A stretch of 64,000 nt of DNA from an uncultured Clostridia bacterium. GTDB lineage: Bacteria > Bacillota > Clostridia > Oscillospirales > Ruminococcaceae. How positions within the stretch are numbered: the first letter of the stretch is position 1; the number at the start of each line of letters is the position of its first letter. Shown piece by piece: positions 25,722-33,154 of the stretch. The stretch lies in the NCBI GenBank assembly GCA_947627045.1, contig CANQUM010000002.1, positions 120,464-184,463 of the forward strand, in the 5' to 3' direction. Below the pieces are notes generated by a model that saw nothing but the letters and a program-made list of their open reading frames with translations, was not told where the DNA came from and did no database searches. The translations under genes and the position numbers were made by a program.

Positions 25722-26354
25722 CTATTCTTTGTCTAAATGCTTTTCTCTTACGTCTATATAGGTTATCATAAGGTCAACCGCACCGTCGATACCTATTCGT
25801 GATGAATTGATGCAAAGGTCGTAATTCTTTGCCTCGCCCCACTTCATATCAGAGTAGTAGTTATAGTAGTTCGCTCTGTTTTTATCAGTCTTTTTTATGA
25901 AATCACGAACCTTATCCTTTTCAATATCATAACGCTCAAGAATTCTTTTTTTCTTATTCTGCATATCCGAATTTATAAAGAAATTTATAACATTTTTGTG
26001 ATCCTTCAAAACATAGTCTGCACATCTTCCCACAATTACGCAGGGACCCTGCTCGGCTATATTTTTTATTGTTTCAAACTGAGCCAAAAATAGCTTGTGA
26101 TTAAGTGGCATATTAGGACGGATCTTTCCGTCAGAACTCAACGGATAAGTTCCCATAACTAATGAGTATAGAAGGCTGTTTGATTGTGATTCATCATTTC
26201 TGTAAAACAGCTCCTCACAAATTCCGCTTTGTTTTGACGCCATTTCAAGCAGCTCTTTATCGTAAAACGGAATATTAAGCCTTTCTGATAACTTTTTCCC
26301 GATTTCACGGCCGCCGCTTCCGAATTCCCTGCTGATAGTAATAATTGATCTCAC
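25722..26354 (-). CDS. Cytidylate kinase-like family protein
   Basis: 210 aa starting at GTG with a perfect AAAGGAGG eight bases upstream. N-terminal P-loop region ITISREFGSGGREIGKKLSE is the hallmark of the cytidylate-kinase-like family (AAA_26), followed by PFYDKELLE and a mid-protein CVIVGRCADYVLKD. The housekeeping Cmk has a different NMP-binding domain, so this is a paralogue with unknown substrate. It is monocistronic and convergent with folC. Confidence 0.85.
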   Translation of the reverse strand: MRSIITISREFGSGGREIGKKLSERLNIPFYDKELLEMASKQSGICEELFYRNDESQSNSLLYSLVMGTYPLSSDGKIRPNMPLNHKLFLAQFETIKNIAEQGPCVIVGRCADYVLKDHKNVINFFINSDMQNKKKRILERYDIEKDKVRDFIKKTDKNRANYYNYYSDMKWGEAKNYDLCINSSRIGIDGAVDLMITYIDVREKHLDKE

Positions 26355-26579
26355 AACAAAAACCTCCTTTCAAAATTTACAATGATAATTGTTGTAAACT
26401 AAGTATAACATACTTTATTATACTTTTCACTGATTTTTTTATACAATTTTATGCAGATATCTTTGTGCAATAAGTCAATAAGTATTCTGAATACATTTAA
26501 CTTTTATGGGGAAAATATTATTGAAACAACCCAAAAGGTTTACAGGTAAAAATCTAAAGCCGGAAAGGTATGGTATAAA

Positions 26580-27026
26580 ATGAAAATAAGTCAGTCACAA
26601 TACAGTGAATTATACAAAGAAGCGTCAACGGGAACAAAGTCGTGGATAACTATTCCAAAGGCATTTGTAATAGGAGGTTTGATCTGCACATTAGGACAAG
26701 TATTTCTTAATCTATACGAGCATTTCGGGCTGAGTAAAGATAACACTGCAATGCTCACCTCAATAACTTTGATTTTTCTGTCAGCACTGTTTACAGGGCT
26801 AGGTCTTTATCAGAAACTCGCAAAGCACGGAGGTGCAGGAACTCTCGTTCCCATCACCGGTTTTGCAAACTCGGTCGTTGCTCCTGCAATTGAATTTAAA
26901 ACCGAAGGTATGATACTAGGTCTGGGAGCAAAGATATTTATTATTTCAGGACCGGTTATTCTTTACGGAACATTAGCATCGATGGTATACGGGCTTATAT
27001 ACTATATCTGCACAAGACTGTTTTAA
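26580..27026 (+). CDS. spoVAC: Stage V sporulation protein AC
   Basis: 148 aa with four or five hydrophobic segments. Typical SpoVA stretches: FVIGGLICTLGQVFLNLYEH, LSALFTGLGLYQKL and GAGTLVPITGFANSVVAPA, then EGMILGLGAKIF. SpoVAC is the mechanosensitive channel subunit for dipicolinic acid movement across the spore inner membrane. The other SpoVA genes (D, E) are not adjacent here. SpoVAEb has a similar core, so the exact paralogue is less certain than the family. Ribosome site AAAGGTATG is upstream. No clear sigma-G promoter could be assigned by eye. Confidence 0.85.
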   Translation: MKISQSQYSELYKEASTGTKSWITIPKAFVIGGLICTLGQVFLNLYEHFGLSKDNTAMLTSITLIFLSALFTGLGLYQKLAKHGGAGTLVPITGFANSVVAPAIEFKTEGMILGLGAKIFIISGPVILYGTLASMVYGLIYYICTRLF

Positions 27027-27099
27027 AGACAAACTGTAATTACCGACTGTAATTGAATTATTTGCCTTGTTGTGATACAATGTAAACGAGGTGAAATAA

Positions 27100-27588
27100 A
27101 TGCTGTCTAAGATTTTAACAAAGCAAGACTGTTCTAAATGTAAAATATGCTGTGAATTTGACGACAACGATCTATGGGAAAATCCCATAATATATGACGA
27201 CTGCGCCGAAAGTGTTCTGAAAATAAATCCGCTGCAGGAATTTACTCAAGCCGAACACAACGGCAATAAGTACAAGGTTCTCAAACTAAAAAAGGAAAAT
27301 AATATATATCCCTGCGCTATGCTTGATAGAGCAAAGGGCTGTAAACTGGGTTCTGAAAACAAGCCGTTCGACTGCAAAATATGGCCTTTAAGAGTAATGA
27401 AAAAGAACGGCAAAACAGTCATTGCACTTTCGCCTGTATGTCCTGTCGTGTCGGCAAAGCCATTAGATAAAATAATGTGTGCCGCCGGCGAATTGTCAGA
27501 CTTGATTTTTTCTCAAGCGAGACTTCACCCTGAAATGATAAAGGATTATATCGACGGCTACAAAGTATTAATAGAAGAAAAAGATTAA
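27100..27588 (+). CDS. YkgJ-type cysteine-cluster protein
   Basis: 162 aa with GAGGTG upstream. An N-terminal CSKCKICCEF cluster and the later CAMLDRAKGCKLGSENKPFDCKIWPL give the Cys pattern of the YkgJ family, predicted to bind a Zn or Fe-S centre. The biochemical role is unknown. It lies 73 bases after spoVAC and ends in a strong terminator, so the two may be co-transcribed. Confidence 0.82.
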   Translation: MLSKILTKQDCSKCKICCEFDDNDLWENPIIYDDCAESVLKINPLQEFTQAEHNGNKYKVLKLKKENNIYPCAMLDRAKGCKLGSENKPFDCKIWPLRVMKKNGKTVIALSPVCPVVSAKPLDKIMCAAGELSDLIFSQARLHPEMIKDYIDGYKVLIEEKD

Positions 27589-27592
27589 AATT

Positions 27593-27632
27593 AAATCCGA
27601 TGAGCTTTTTTAGTTCATCGGATTTTTTTATT
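27593..27632 (+). terminator. Terminator after the YkgJ-type gene
   Basis: AAATCCGATGA pairs perfectly with TCATCGGATTT (27615-27625) and is followed by a run of T. Confidence 0.9.
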
Positions 27633-27690
27633 CTCAGATAAAAAAGACCTCTGCATAGCAAAGGTCTTTCTTAATTCTAAAAGCAATGTT

Positions 27691-28719
27691 TTACTTTTTC
27701 TTTTTAGTTCCTGCCTGAGCCAGCAGCTTTTTCTGTCTGTGTTCCTGCCAGCATACCCAAAGAGTAGGTGCAATGCAGTTTGAAGAATAAACTCCGGCGA
27801 GCATTCCGATAATAAGCGGGAACGCAAAGCTCATAATTGATGAAACTCCGGCAACAACACATACTATACATACAATTGCCATTGCCATAATAGTTGTTAC
27901 GTTTGTATGGATAGAACGTCCGATAGTCTGCGTAACCGACATATTAACAAGCTCGTCAACATCTGCTTTTCTGCCGTAGATCTTCTTGTTTTCACGGATA
28001 CGGTCGTAGATAATGATAGTAGCGTTTATCGAATATCCCAGAATTGTCAGTAAAACCGCCATAAAGTTAGCGTCAATGTCAAATCCGCAGATAACAAAGC
28101 ATCCAAATACCATCAACATATCATGTACAAGCGCTACAACAGCCATACATCCGGCTGAAATACCGCCGATTTTTCTGAATCTGAAGCCGATATAGATAAT
28201 CATAATAATTACCGAGAATATTACGGCAACCAAACACTTGATAAAGAACTCTTTACCGTTTGAAGGCGAAACGTCGTTAGAGCCGTATACCTCTAACTTG
28301 TTGTCCTTCAATTCGCTTTGGAGTGCGTCAGTAAGCTTTGTCTGTATTGAGTTTGTAAGTCCCTTTTCAGATGCAAATGAAAGTGTAACCGTTTTTGAAG
28401 AGTCAGCCATACTCTCACCTGTTGTTACGGTTGCTTTCTGACCAATAGAGTCATTAACTATACTTGCGACCTTTGAAGTGTCTATCTCGCCTTCATATGA
28501 ATAGGTGATCTCTGTTCCGCCCTTGAATTGAATTGCAAGATTTAATCTTCCGCAAAACGCAACAACTATAGATATAACTATAAGTGTTATCGAAACAATA
28601 TAAAATATCTTTCTGTGTCCGCAAACGTTAAGCGGCTTCTTTTCTTTAGTTACTTCCTGTGCATTTTCAGCATTTACAGCTTCCACTTCAGGATTTATAG
28701 CATTTTTCTTCTTACTCAT
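27691..28719 (-). CDS. secF: Protein translocase subunit SecF
   Basis: 342 aa from ATG 28719, with GGAGG eight bases upstream. Six membrane segments. Periplasmic-type loop starts NLAIQFKGGTEITYSYEG, followed by VALVHDMLMVFGCFVI and TIIIYDRIRENKKIYGRKADVDELVNMS, the signature of SecF. It overlaps the secD stop by eight bases. Together with SecD it uses proton-motive force to pull secreted proteins out of the SecYEG channel. The secreted giants and glucanases in this window would be clients. Confidence 0.95.
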   Translation of the reverse strand: MSKKKNAINPEVEAVNAENAQEVTKEKKPLNVCGHRKIFYIVSITLIVISIVVAFCGRLNLAIQFKGGTEITYSYEGEIDTSKVASIVNDSIGQKATVTTGESMADSSKTVTLSFASEKGLTNSIQTKLTDALQSELKDNKLEVYGSNDVSPSNGKEFFIKCLVAVIFSVIIMIIYIGFRFRKIGGISAGCMAVVALVHDMLMVFGCFVICGFDIDANFMAVLLTILGYSINATIIIYDRIRENKKIYGRKADVDELVNMSVTQTIGRSIHTNVTTIMAMAIVCIVCVVAGVSSIMSFAFPLIIGMLAGVYSSNCIAPTLWVCWQEHRQKKLLAQAGTKKKK

Positions 28720-30091
28720 GCTTAGCACCTCCGTAAAGTCTTGGATTTTTGAAGCACTTGAACTTTGAAAGTGACGAAAGCATCAGTCTTGACGCAAATA
28801 TTCCGAATACAAAGTTCAGAATAATTCCGACAAGCAGCGTATAGCCAAGTGAATAAATTGTTCCCGCAGTAGACGCTCCGAATGAGAAGAATATAAAGTT
28901 CAGCATCTTAGCGAACAAACTGTCGGTAGGTCCAAAAGCTCCCATCAATATAACAGCTACGAATACTACTGTTATATTACTGTCGAATACAGCCGACCAC
29001 GCTCTCTTGTAACCTACTTCAATAGCACCGTTAAGAGTCTTTCCGTTATTCAGCTCTTCTTTAATTCTCTCAAATGAAACTACGTTGGCGTCAACGCCCA
29101 TTCCGACAGCAAGTATAATACCCGCAATACCCGGAATTGTAAGCGTGAAGCTTTCAATGCTCGGAATAAATCCCGATATAGCAGCAATTGTGCATATAAC
29201 TTGTCCTGCAAGAGCTATTGATGCAACTGCTCCTGCCAGTTTGTATACGAATATCATATACAAGCAGATAAGTGCAAATGCAATTACTCCTGCAATAAGC
29301 ATTGCGTTCAATGCTCCTGTTCCGAGCGTCGGAGAAATAATGTCTGTACTCGTTGCTTCTAATTTAAACGGAAGTGATCCTGCATTGATTTTGTCAGCAA
29401 GTGCCTTTGCACTATCGTATGTAAAGTCGCCCTCGATAATGCACTTTCCGTCTGTTATAGCCGTATTAACTGATGGTGCAGATATACAATCCTCGTCCAT
29501 ATAGATAGAGATGTATCCGTTTCCTGCAAGCTCAGAAGTTGCCTGAGCAAACGCATTTGCACCTGCACTGTCAAATTCAAGACTTACAACATATTCCGAC
29601 GTGTTGTTTTCGGTCTGCTGCATAGTAGCCTCTGCTTTAGTAACCTGGTCTCCTGTCAGAATAACTTCGCCGTTTATATCCTGCTGACCTTTTTTAAAGC
29701 TCAGTATAGCAGTTTCGCCTAATTCTTCTACAGCTGCCTCAGGGTCAAAGCTGGTGTCTCCTGCCTGCCATGGAAATTCAACTACAACTCTTTTGTTGTT
29801 ATAGTCAACATAAACCTCACTGTCGGTGATGTTAAGACTGACAAGTCTTTGCTCGATAACTGATTTTGCTGCGTCCATGTTTTTTTCGGTGGCATCATAT
29901 CCGTTTACCGGCTCAAAAGTAGCGTTTACTCCGCCTCGAATATCAATACCCCATCTGATTTCATCTACGCCCTTAATATAAGATGTTTTCGTATCGCCGT
30001 ATTGTGAATGTATACCAAAGAATGTAAGATACCCTATTATGGCTATAACAACCACGACGATGAAAAACACGGGCTTTTTTACTTTTCGCAC
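28712..30091 (-). CDS. secD: Protein translocase subunit SecD
   Basis: 459 aa from GTG 30091, chosen because AGGAGG lies seven bases upstream; upstream in-frame starts lack a ribosome site. First membrane span near residues 5-25, extracellular P1 domain with EIRWGIDIRGGVNATFEP, then five more spans with the signature AVGMGVDANVVSFERIKEEL. Normal length for Gram-positive SecD. It is separate from SecF here, unlike the fused SecDF of Bacillus. Confidence 0.95.
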   Translation of the reverse strand: MRKVKKPVFFIVVVVIAIIGYLTFFGIHSQYGDTKTSYIKGVDEIRWGIDIRGGVNATFEPVNGYDATEKNMDAAKSVIEQRLVSLNITDSEVYVDYNNKRVVVEFPWQAGDTSFDPEAAVEELGETAILSFKKGQQDINGEVILTGDQVTKAEATMQQTENNTSEYVVSLEFDSAGANAFAQATSELAGNGYISIYMDEDCISAPSVNTAITDGKCIIEGDFTYDSAKALADKINAGSLPFKLEATSTDIISPTLGTGALNAMLIAGVIAFALICLYMIFVYKLAGAVASIALAGQVICTIAAISGFIPSIESFTLTIPGIAGIILAVGMGVDANVVSFERIKEELNNGKTLNGAIEVGYKRAWSAVFDSNITVVFVAVILMGAFGPTDSLFAKMLNFIFFSFGASTAGTIYSLGYTLLVGIILNFVFGIFASRLMLSSLSKFKCFKNPRLYGGAKHE

Positions 30092-30223
30092 TGTACGTCC
30101 TCCTAGTATGATAAATTGTAAAATTGCGGTCGAAATCGCAAATATATTCACTAATCAATTATAACTAATAAAATTCGGCTTGTCAAGTGGTGGAAACAAA
30201 TATTATTCTTAACTTTCCAAAAA

Positions 30224-30252
30224 AGCCCTATCCCAGTATCTGGCATAGGGCT
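30224..30252 (-). terminator. Terminator of spoVT
   Basis: AGCCCTAT-c-CCAG pairs with CTGG-c-ATAGGGCT with one mismatch, followed on the minus strand by six T. It lies about 70 bases past the spoVT stop. Confidence 0.85.
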
Positions 30253-30319
30253 CGAATGGATAATTTTATTAAAATTATTTGAATACGTAAAGAATTGATT
30301 GATGATATACAGATTTATG

Positions 30320-30859
30320 TTATTCTTCCATTTGTTTTCCCAAGAACATTGCCGCCGCTTTTGTTAAAATCAATTTGTTCTGATCTCCCTTAGCGTTGTC
30401 ATCGCCCGCAAGCAAAGCAACAGCACCTGTAACTGTACCTTCTGAAATAATAGGAGATATAGCCAGTGCTTTTTTTGAAACTCCCTCGATAGGCATAACA
30501 GGATTTTCCCCGTCCTCATAGGTGAACGACTTTCCGCTCTGAAAAAAATCCTCAAGTGCCTGAGAAACCCTGCGTTCGGAATATTCTTTTTTGCCCTGCC
30601 CCGAAACCGCAACTACATGGTCACGGTCAAATACAACAACAGTTCCTCCGTCCAGCTTGTGAATTACATCAGCTGCCTGTGTTGCTGTTTCACTAAGCTC
30701 GTGAACGGGCGAGTATTTTCTGAATATTACATTGCCGTCGTTGTCTGTGTAAATTTCAAGCGGACTTCCTTCCCTTATTCTTAGTGTTCTTCTTATTTCC
30801 TTTGGAATAACTACTCTTCCGAGATCATCAATTCTTCTTACTATTCCGGTAGCTTTCAT
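30320..30859 (-). CDS. spoVT: Stage V sporulation protein T
   Basis: 179 aa from ATG 30859 with TTGGAGGAAA upstream. N-terminal AbrB-type swapped-hairpin DNA-binding domain MKATGIVRRIDDLGRVVIPKEIRRTL. The C-terminal part (about residues 55-178) is a GAF-like domain as in SpoVT: TVVVFDRDHVVAVSG and AISPIISEGTVTGAVALL. SpoVT tunes sigma-G-dependent genes in the forespore and germination genes such as gerA-type operons. The presence of gerABC and spoVAC in the window fits. Confidence 0.93.
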   Translation of the reverse strand: MKATGIVRRIDDLGRVVIPKEIRRTLRIREGSPLEIYTDNDGNVIFRKYSPVHELSETATQAADVIHKLDGGTVVVFDRDHVVAVSGQGKKEYSERRVSQALEDFFQSGKSFTYEDGENPVMPIEGVSKKALAISPIISEGTVTGAVALLAGDDNAKGDQNKLILTKAAAMFLGKQMEE

Positions 30860-30984
30860 TTTTATTTCCTCCAATTGTTTTAAAAAGTCAAGGTAGTAAT
30901 ATTGTTTACACAAAACTAAAATTTATACGATTTTTTTGTGTCTCAATTATATGTTAAATTTTATTAAATAAATTTGCTAAATTA

Positions 30985-31012
30985 AAAGGCTCGGTTTTAT
31001 TTCCGAGCCTTT
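30985..31012. terminator. Hairpin at the end of the mscL transcript
   Basis: AAAGGCTCGG pairs with CCGAGCCTTT (31003-31012). It is the first terminator-like structure downstream of mscL on the minus strand and lies beyond the repeat block. Confidence 0.7.
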
Positions 31013-31187
31013 AATATATGTATTATACTTTTTCTGTTTCTTTTTCTGTTTTCTGTTCTCTTGCTTCTTGCTCCTCATCTCTTGCCTCTTGCTTCTGGTC
31101 TCTTGCCTCAGCTTTTAGATGCTAGATGCTAGAAGCCAGATGCCAGATGTTACTTTAGGACATAGTGTTAATTTATTTCCTCTTGCC
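31013..31187. repeat. Tandem repeat unit 1 (175 bp) downstream of mscL
   Basis: Runs from the TATATATG-like start to TCTTGCC. It contains a copy of the last ~70 bases of mscL coding sequence including its stop, then heptamers (TCTTGCC, TCTTGCT, TCTGGTC and so on), then TTACTTTAGGACATAGTG. It has 21 bases (three heptamers) more than unit 2. Confidence 0.85.
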
Positions 31188-31341
31188 TATATATGTATTA
31201 TACTTTTTCTGTTTCTTTTTCTGTTTTCTGTTTTCTTGCTTCTTGCTCCTCATCTCTTGCCTCAGCTTTTAGATGCTAGATGCTAGAAACCAGATGCCAG
31301 ATGTTACTTTAGGACATAGTGTTAATTTATTTCCTCTTGCC
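31188..31341. repeat. Tandem repeat unit 2 (154 bp) downstream of mscL
   Basis: Same order of segments as unit 1, nearly identical in sequence, lacking three heptamers. Confidence 0.85.
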
Positions 31342-31440
31342 TATATATGTATTATACTTTTTCTGTTTCTTTTTCTGTTTTTTGTTCTCTTGCTTCTTGC
31401 TCCTCATCTCTTGCCTCTTGATTCTGGTCTCTTGCCTCTA
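31342..31440. repeat. Tandem repeat unit 3, inside the mscL 3' end
   Basis: Includes the mscL stop and its last ~30 codons. Seven in-phase heptamers occupy 31389-31437 (CTTGCTT, CTTGCTC, CTCATCT, CTTGCCT, CTTGATT, CTGGTCT, CTTGCCT). Beyond 31440 similarity to units 1 and 2 ends. Confidence 0.85.
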
Positions 31441-31831
31441 AAAGCAAATCTCTTATTTCGGTAAGAAGTGATATATCTGTAACAGGAGGTGCTGTTTCCT
31501 CCTCCGGCTCTTCATCTTTTCTTTTGGTTAACTCCTGTGCTTTATTTACAAACTTAACAATCAAGAATACTGTAAACGATATAAGCAAAAAGCTGATAAT
31601 CGCATTTATAAAGCTGCCTATTCCGAATCCGCCCGGAGCCCAGTCTGCAAATTTTTCGATACCGGCTTTTCGGAGTATTACACCTATAATAGGCGTAAGA
31701 ACATCCTGAACCAATGATGTTACAATTGCTGTAAAAGCGGAACCTATGATCAAACCTACTGCAAGGTCAAGAACATTTCCTCTTGAAATAAATTCTTTAA
31801 ATTCGGCAATAAAGCCTTTTTTCTTCTCCAT
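31352..31831 (-). CDS. mscL: Large-conductance mechanosensitive channel
   Basis: 159 aa. N-terminus FIAEFKEFISRGNVLDLAVGLIIGSAFTAIVTSLVQDVLTP-type sequence is diagnostic of MscL, with two transmembrane helices (about 17-45 and 75-98). The channel opens under membrane tension to release solutes at hypo-osmotic shock. After about residue 100 the C-terminal bundle region carries a 7-residue repeat (QEARDEE, QEAREQK) encoded by 7-bp DNA repeats. The tail is somewhat longer than in typical MscL. Monocistronic. Confidence 0.95.
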   Translation of the reverse strand: MEKKKGFIAEFKEFISRGNVLDLAVGLIIGSAFTAIVTSLVQDVLTPIIGVILRKAGIEKFADWAPGGFGIGSFINAIISFLLISFTVFLIVKFVNKAQELTKRKDEEPEEETAPPVTDISLLTEIRDLLLEARDQNQEARDEEQEAREQKTEKETEKV

Positions 31832-32011
31832 TTTTACCCTCCTGTTTAGATGTATTTATATAATTAAGTATATCATATTTATTTCGACATATCAACTTTT
31901 CATTTTACAAAAACACCTGTCGGTTTCGGTAACACCTATGCAGTTTTTTTCTTGCTTTTTTATACCAAAGGTAGTATAATAAGTTAAATATGTAAAAAAG
32001 GATGATGAAAT

Positions 32012-32986
32012 GTGATAAGTAATTTAATACCCGCACAATTTTTAAACATATATTACGGAATTTTAATTCTTGGAAGTTTTTTTATAGCTTTCTTTGGTAT
32101 AAAGCTGTTTCGTGGGGCCCTTCCTAAAGATCAGGGAAGAGAATACGCTGTAAACGGTCAGCTTTCTGAGGGAAAGCCTAGAGGTGCGGGTATCATACTG
32201 ATTATTTCATTTATTCTTTCATCTGTTTTATTTGTTCCGCTTAATTCAGAGCTTATCATTTATCTTGCACTGATTTTTATAGAAATGCTGAGCGGTTATC
32301 TTGACGACGGTTCAAAGGTTCCGTGGGGAGAGTACAAAAAGGGTCTTATTGACCTTGTTGTCGCAGTAGGAATTTCTGTTACATATTACTCGTTCAACGG
32401 AAGCGTGATAAATTTCGCTATGCTGGGGATAAGAAACGTAAAAATCCCTGCTGCAGTATTTATCATTCTCGGTGTGATACTGGTATGGGCTGCAATTAAC
32501 GTAACAAACTGCTCAGACGGAGTCGACGGACTTTGCGGAAGTCTTTCAACGATCTCTCTTTTAACGGCGTTTGTAATGCTTTTCTTTATGGGAAAAGGAC
32601 AAAGCTTAAGTCCTATGCTTCTTATAATGGTAATTACAATTACGGCTTATCTTTGGTTTAACGCTTCGCCGAGCAAGCTGCTTATGGGAGACGCAGGTTC
32701 AAGAGCACTGGGCGTAGTTCTTGCAATCGCCTTTTTAAAAACAGGCTCGCCGTTTACGTTTATATTTGCGGCATTTATGCTGATACTTGACGGCGGTCTC
32801 GGATTGATAAAGGTAAGTGCCATCAGATATTTAAAGTTAAAAGGCTTTATGAAAAACATCAGAACCCCCATTCACGACCATATGAGAAAGGTAAAAGGCT
32901 GGAGCGACACTCAGGTCGTATTCAGATTCAGCATACTGCAAATTATTATATCATTGGTAGTTATTGCGTTTGCACTTAAAATATAG
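32012..32986 (+). CDS. MraY-like phospho-sugar transferase (GT4/WecA superfamily)
   Basis: 324 aa starting at GTG with AAAAGGATG upstream. About ten membrane segments. Superfamily motifs are present: DDGSKVPWGEYKKG near residue 100, NVTNCSDGVDGLCG near 165, MGDAGSRALG near 225, and the cytoplasmic-loop HDHMRKVKGWSDTQVVFRF near 290. The last is closest to MraY's HHHFE-containing loop but differs. The protein transfers a sugar-phosphate from a UDP-sugar to undecaprenyl phosphate. It is either MraY itself or a paralogue; no mur genes surround it. Confidence 0.8.
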   Translation: MISNLIPAQFLNIYYGILILGSFFIAFFGIKLFRGALPKDQGREYAVNGQLSEGKPRGAGIILIISFILSSVLFVPLNSELIIYLALIFIEMLSGYLDDGSKVPWGEYKKGLIDLVVAVGISVTYYSFNGSVINFAMLGIRNVKIPAAVFIILGVILVWAAINVTNCSDGVDGLCGSLSTISLLTAFVMLFFMGKGQSLSPMLLIMVITITAYLWFNASPSKLLMGDAGSRALGVVLAIAFLKTGSPFTFIFAAFMLILDGGLGLIKVSAIRYLKLKGFMKNIRTPIHDHMRKVKGWSDTQVVFRFSILQIIISLVVIAFALKI

Positions 32987-33154
32987 TTGATTAAATAGTA
33001 ATGTAAATTTTGTCGGTTTGAAATAGAAAATTCCAGCCGCATCAAATGACTGCAATATAGTTTTGCAGTCATTAAATTTTGAGAGGCTAAAAGTATAATT
33101 TACCGCAAACAGTTTAAATTATTTATTATAATTTTAAAGGATAGGATAAATTTA

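Noticed and set aside
26395..26580. Sigma-G promoter upstream of spoVAC
   Set aside because: GAATA is present, but no convincing -10 at the right distance.
13915..31440. CRISPR array
   Set aside because: The repeats are 7 bp and contiguous, with no unique spacers and no cas genes.
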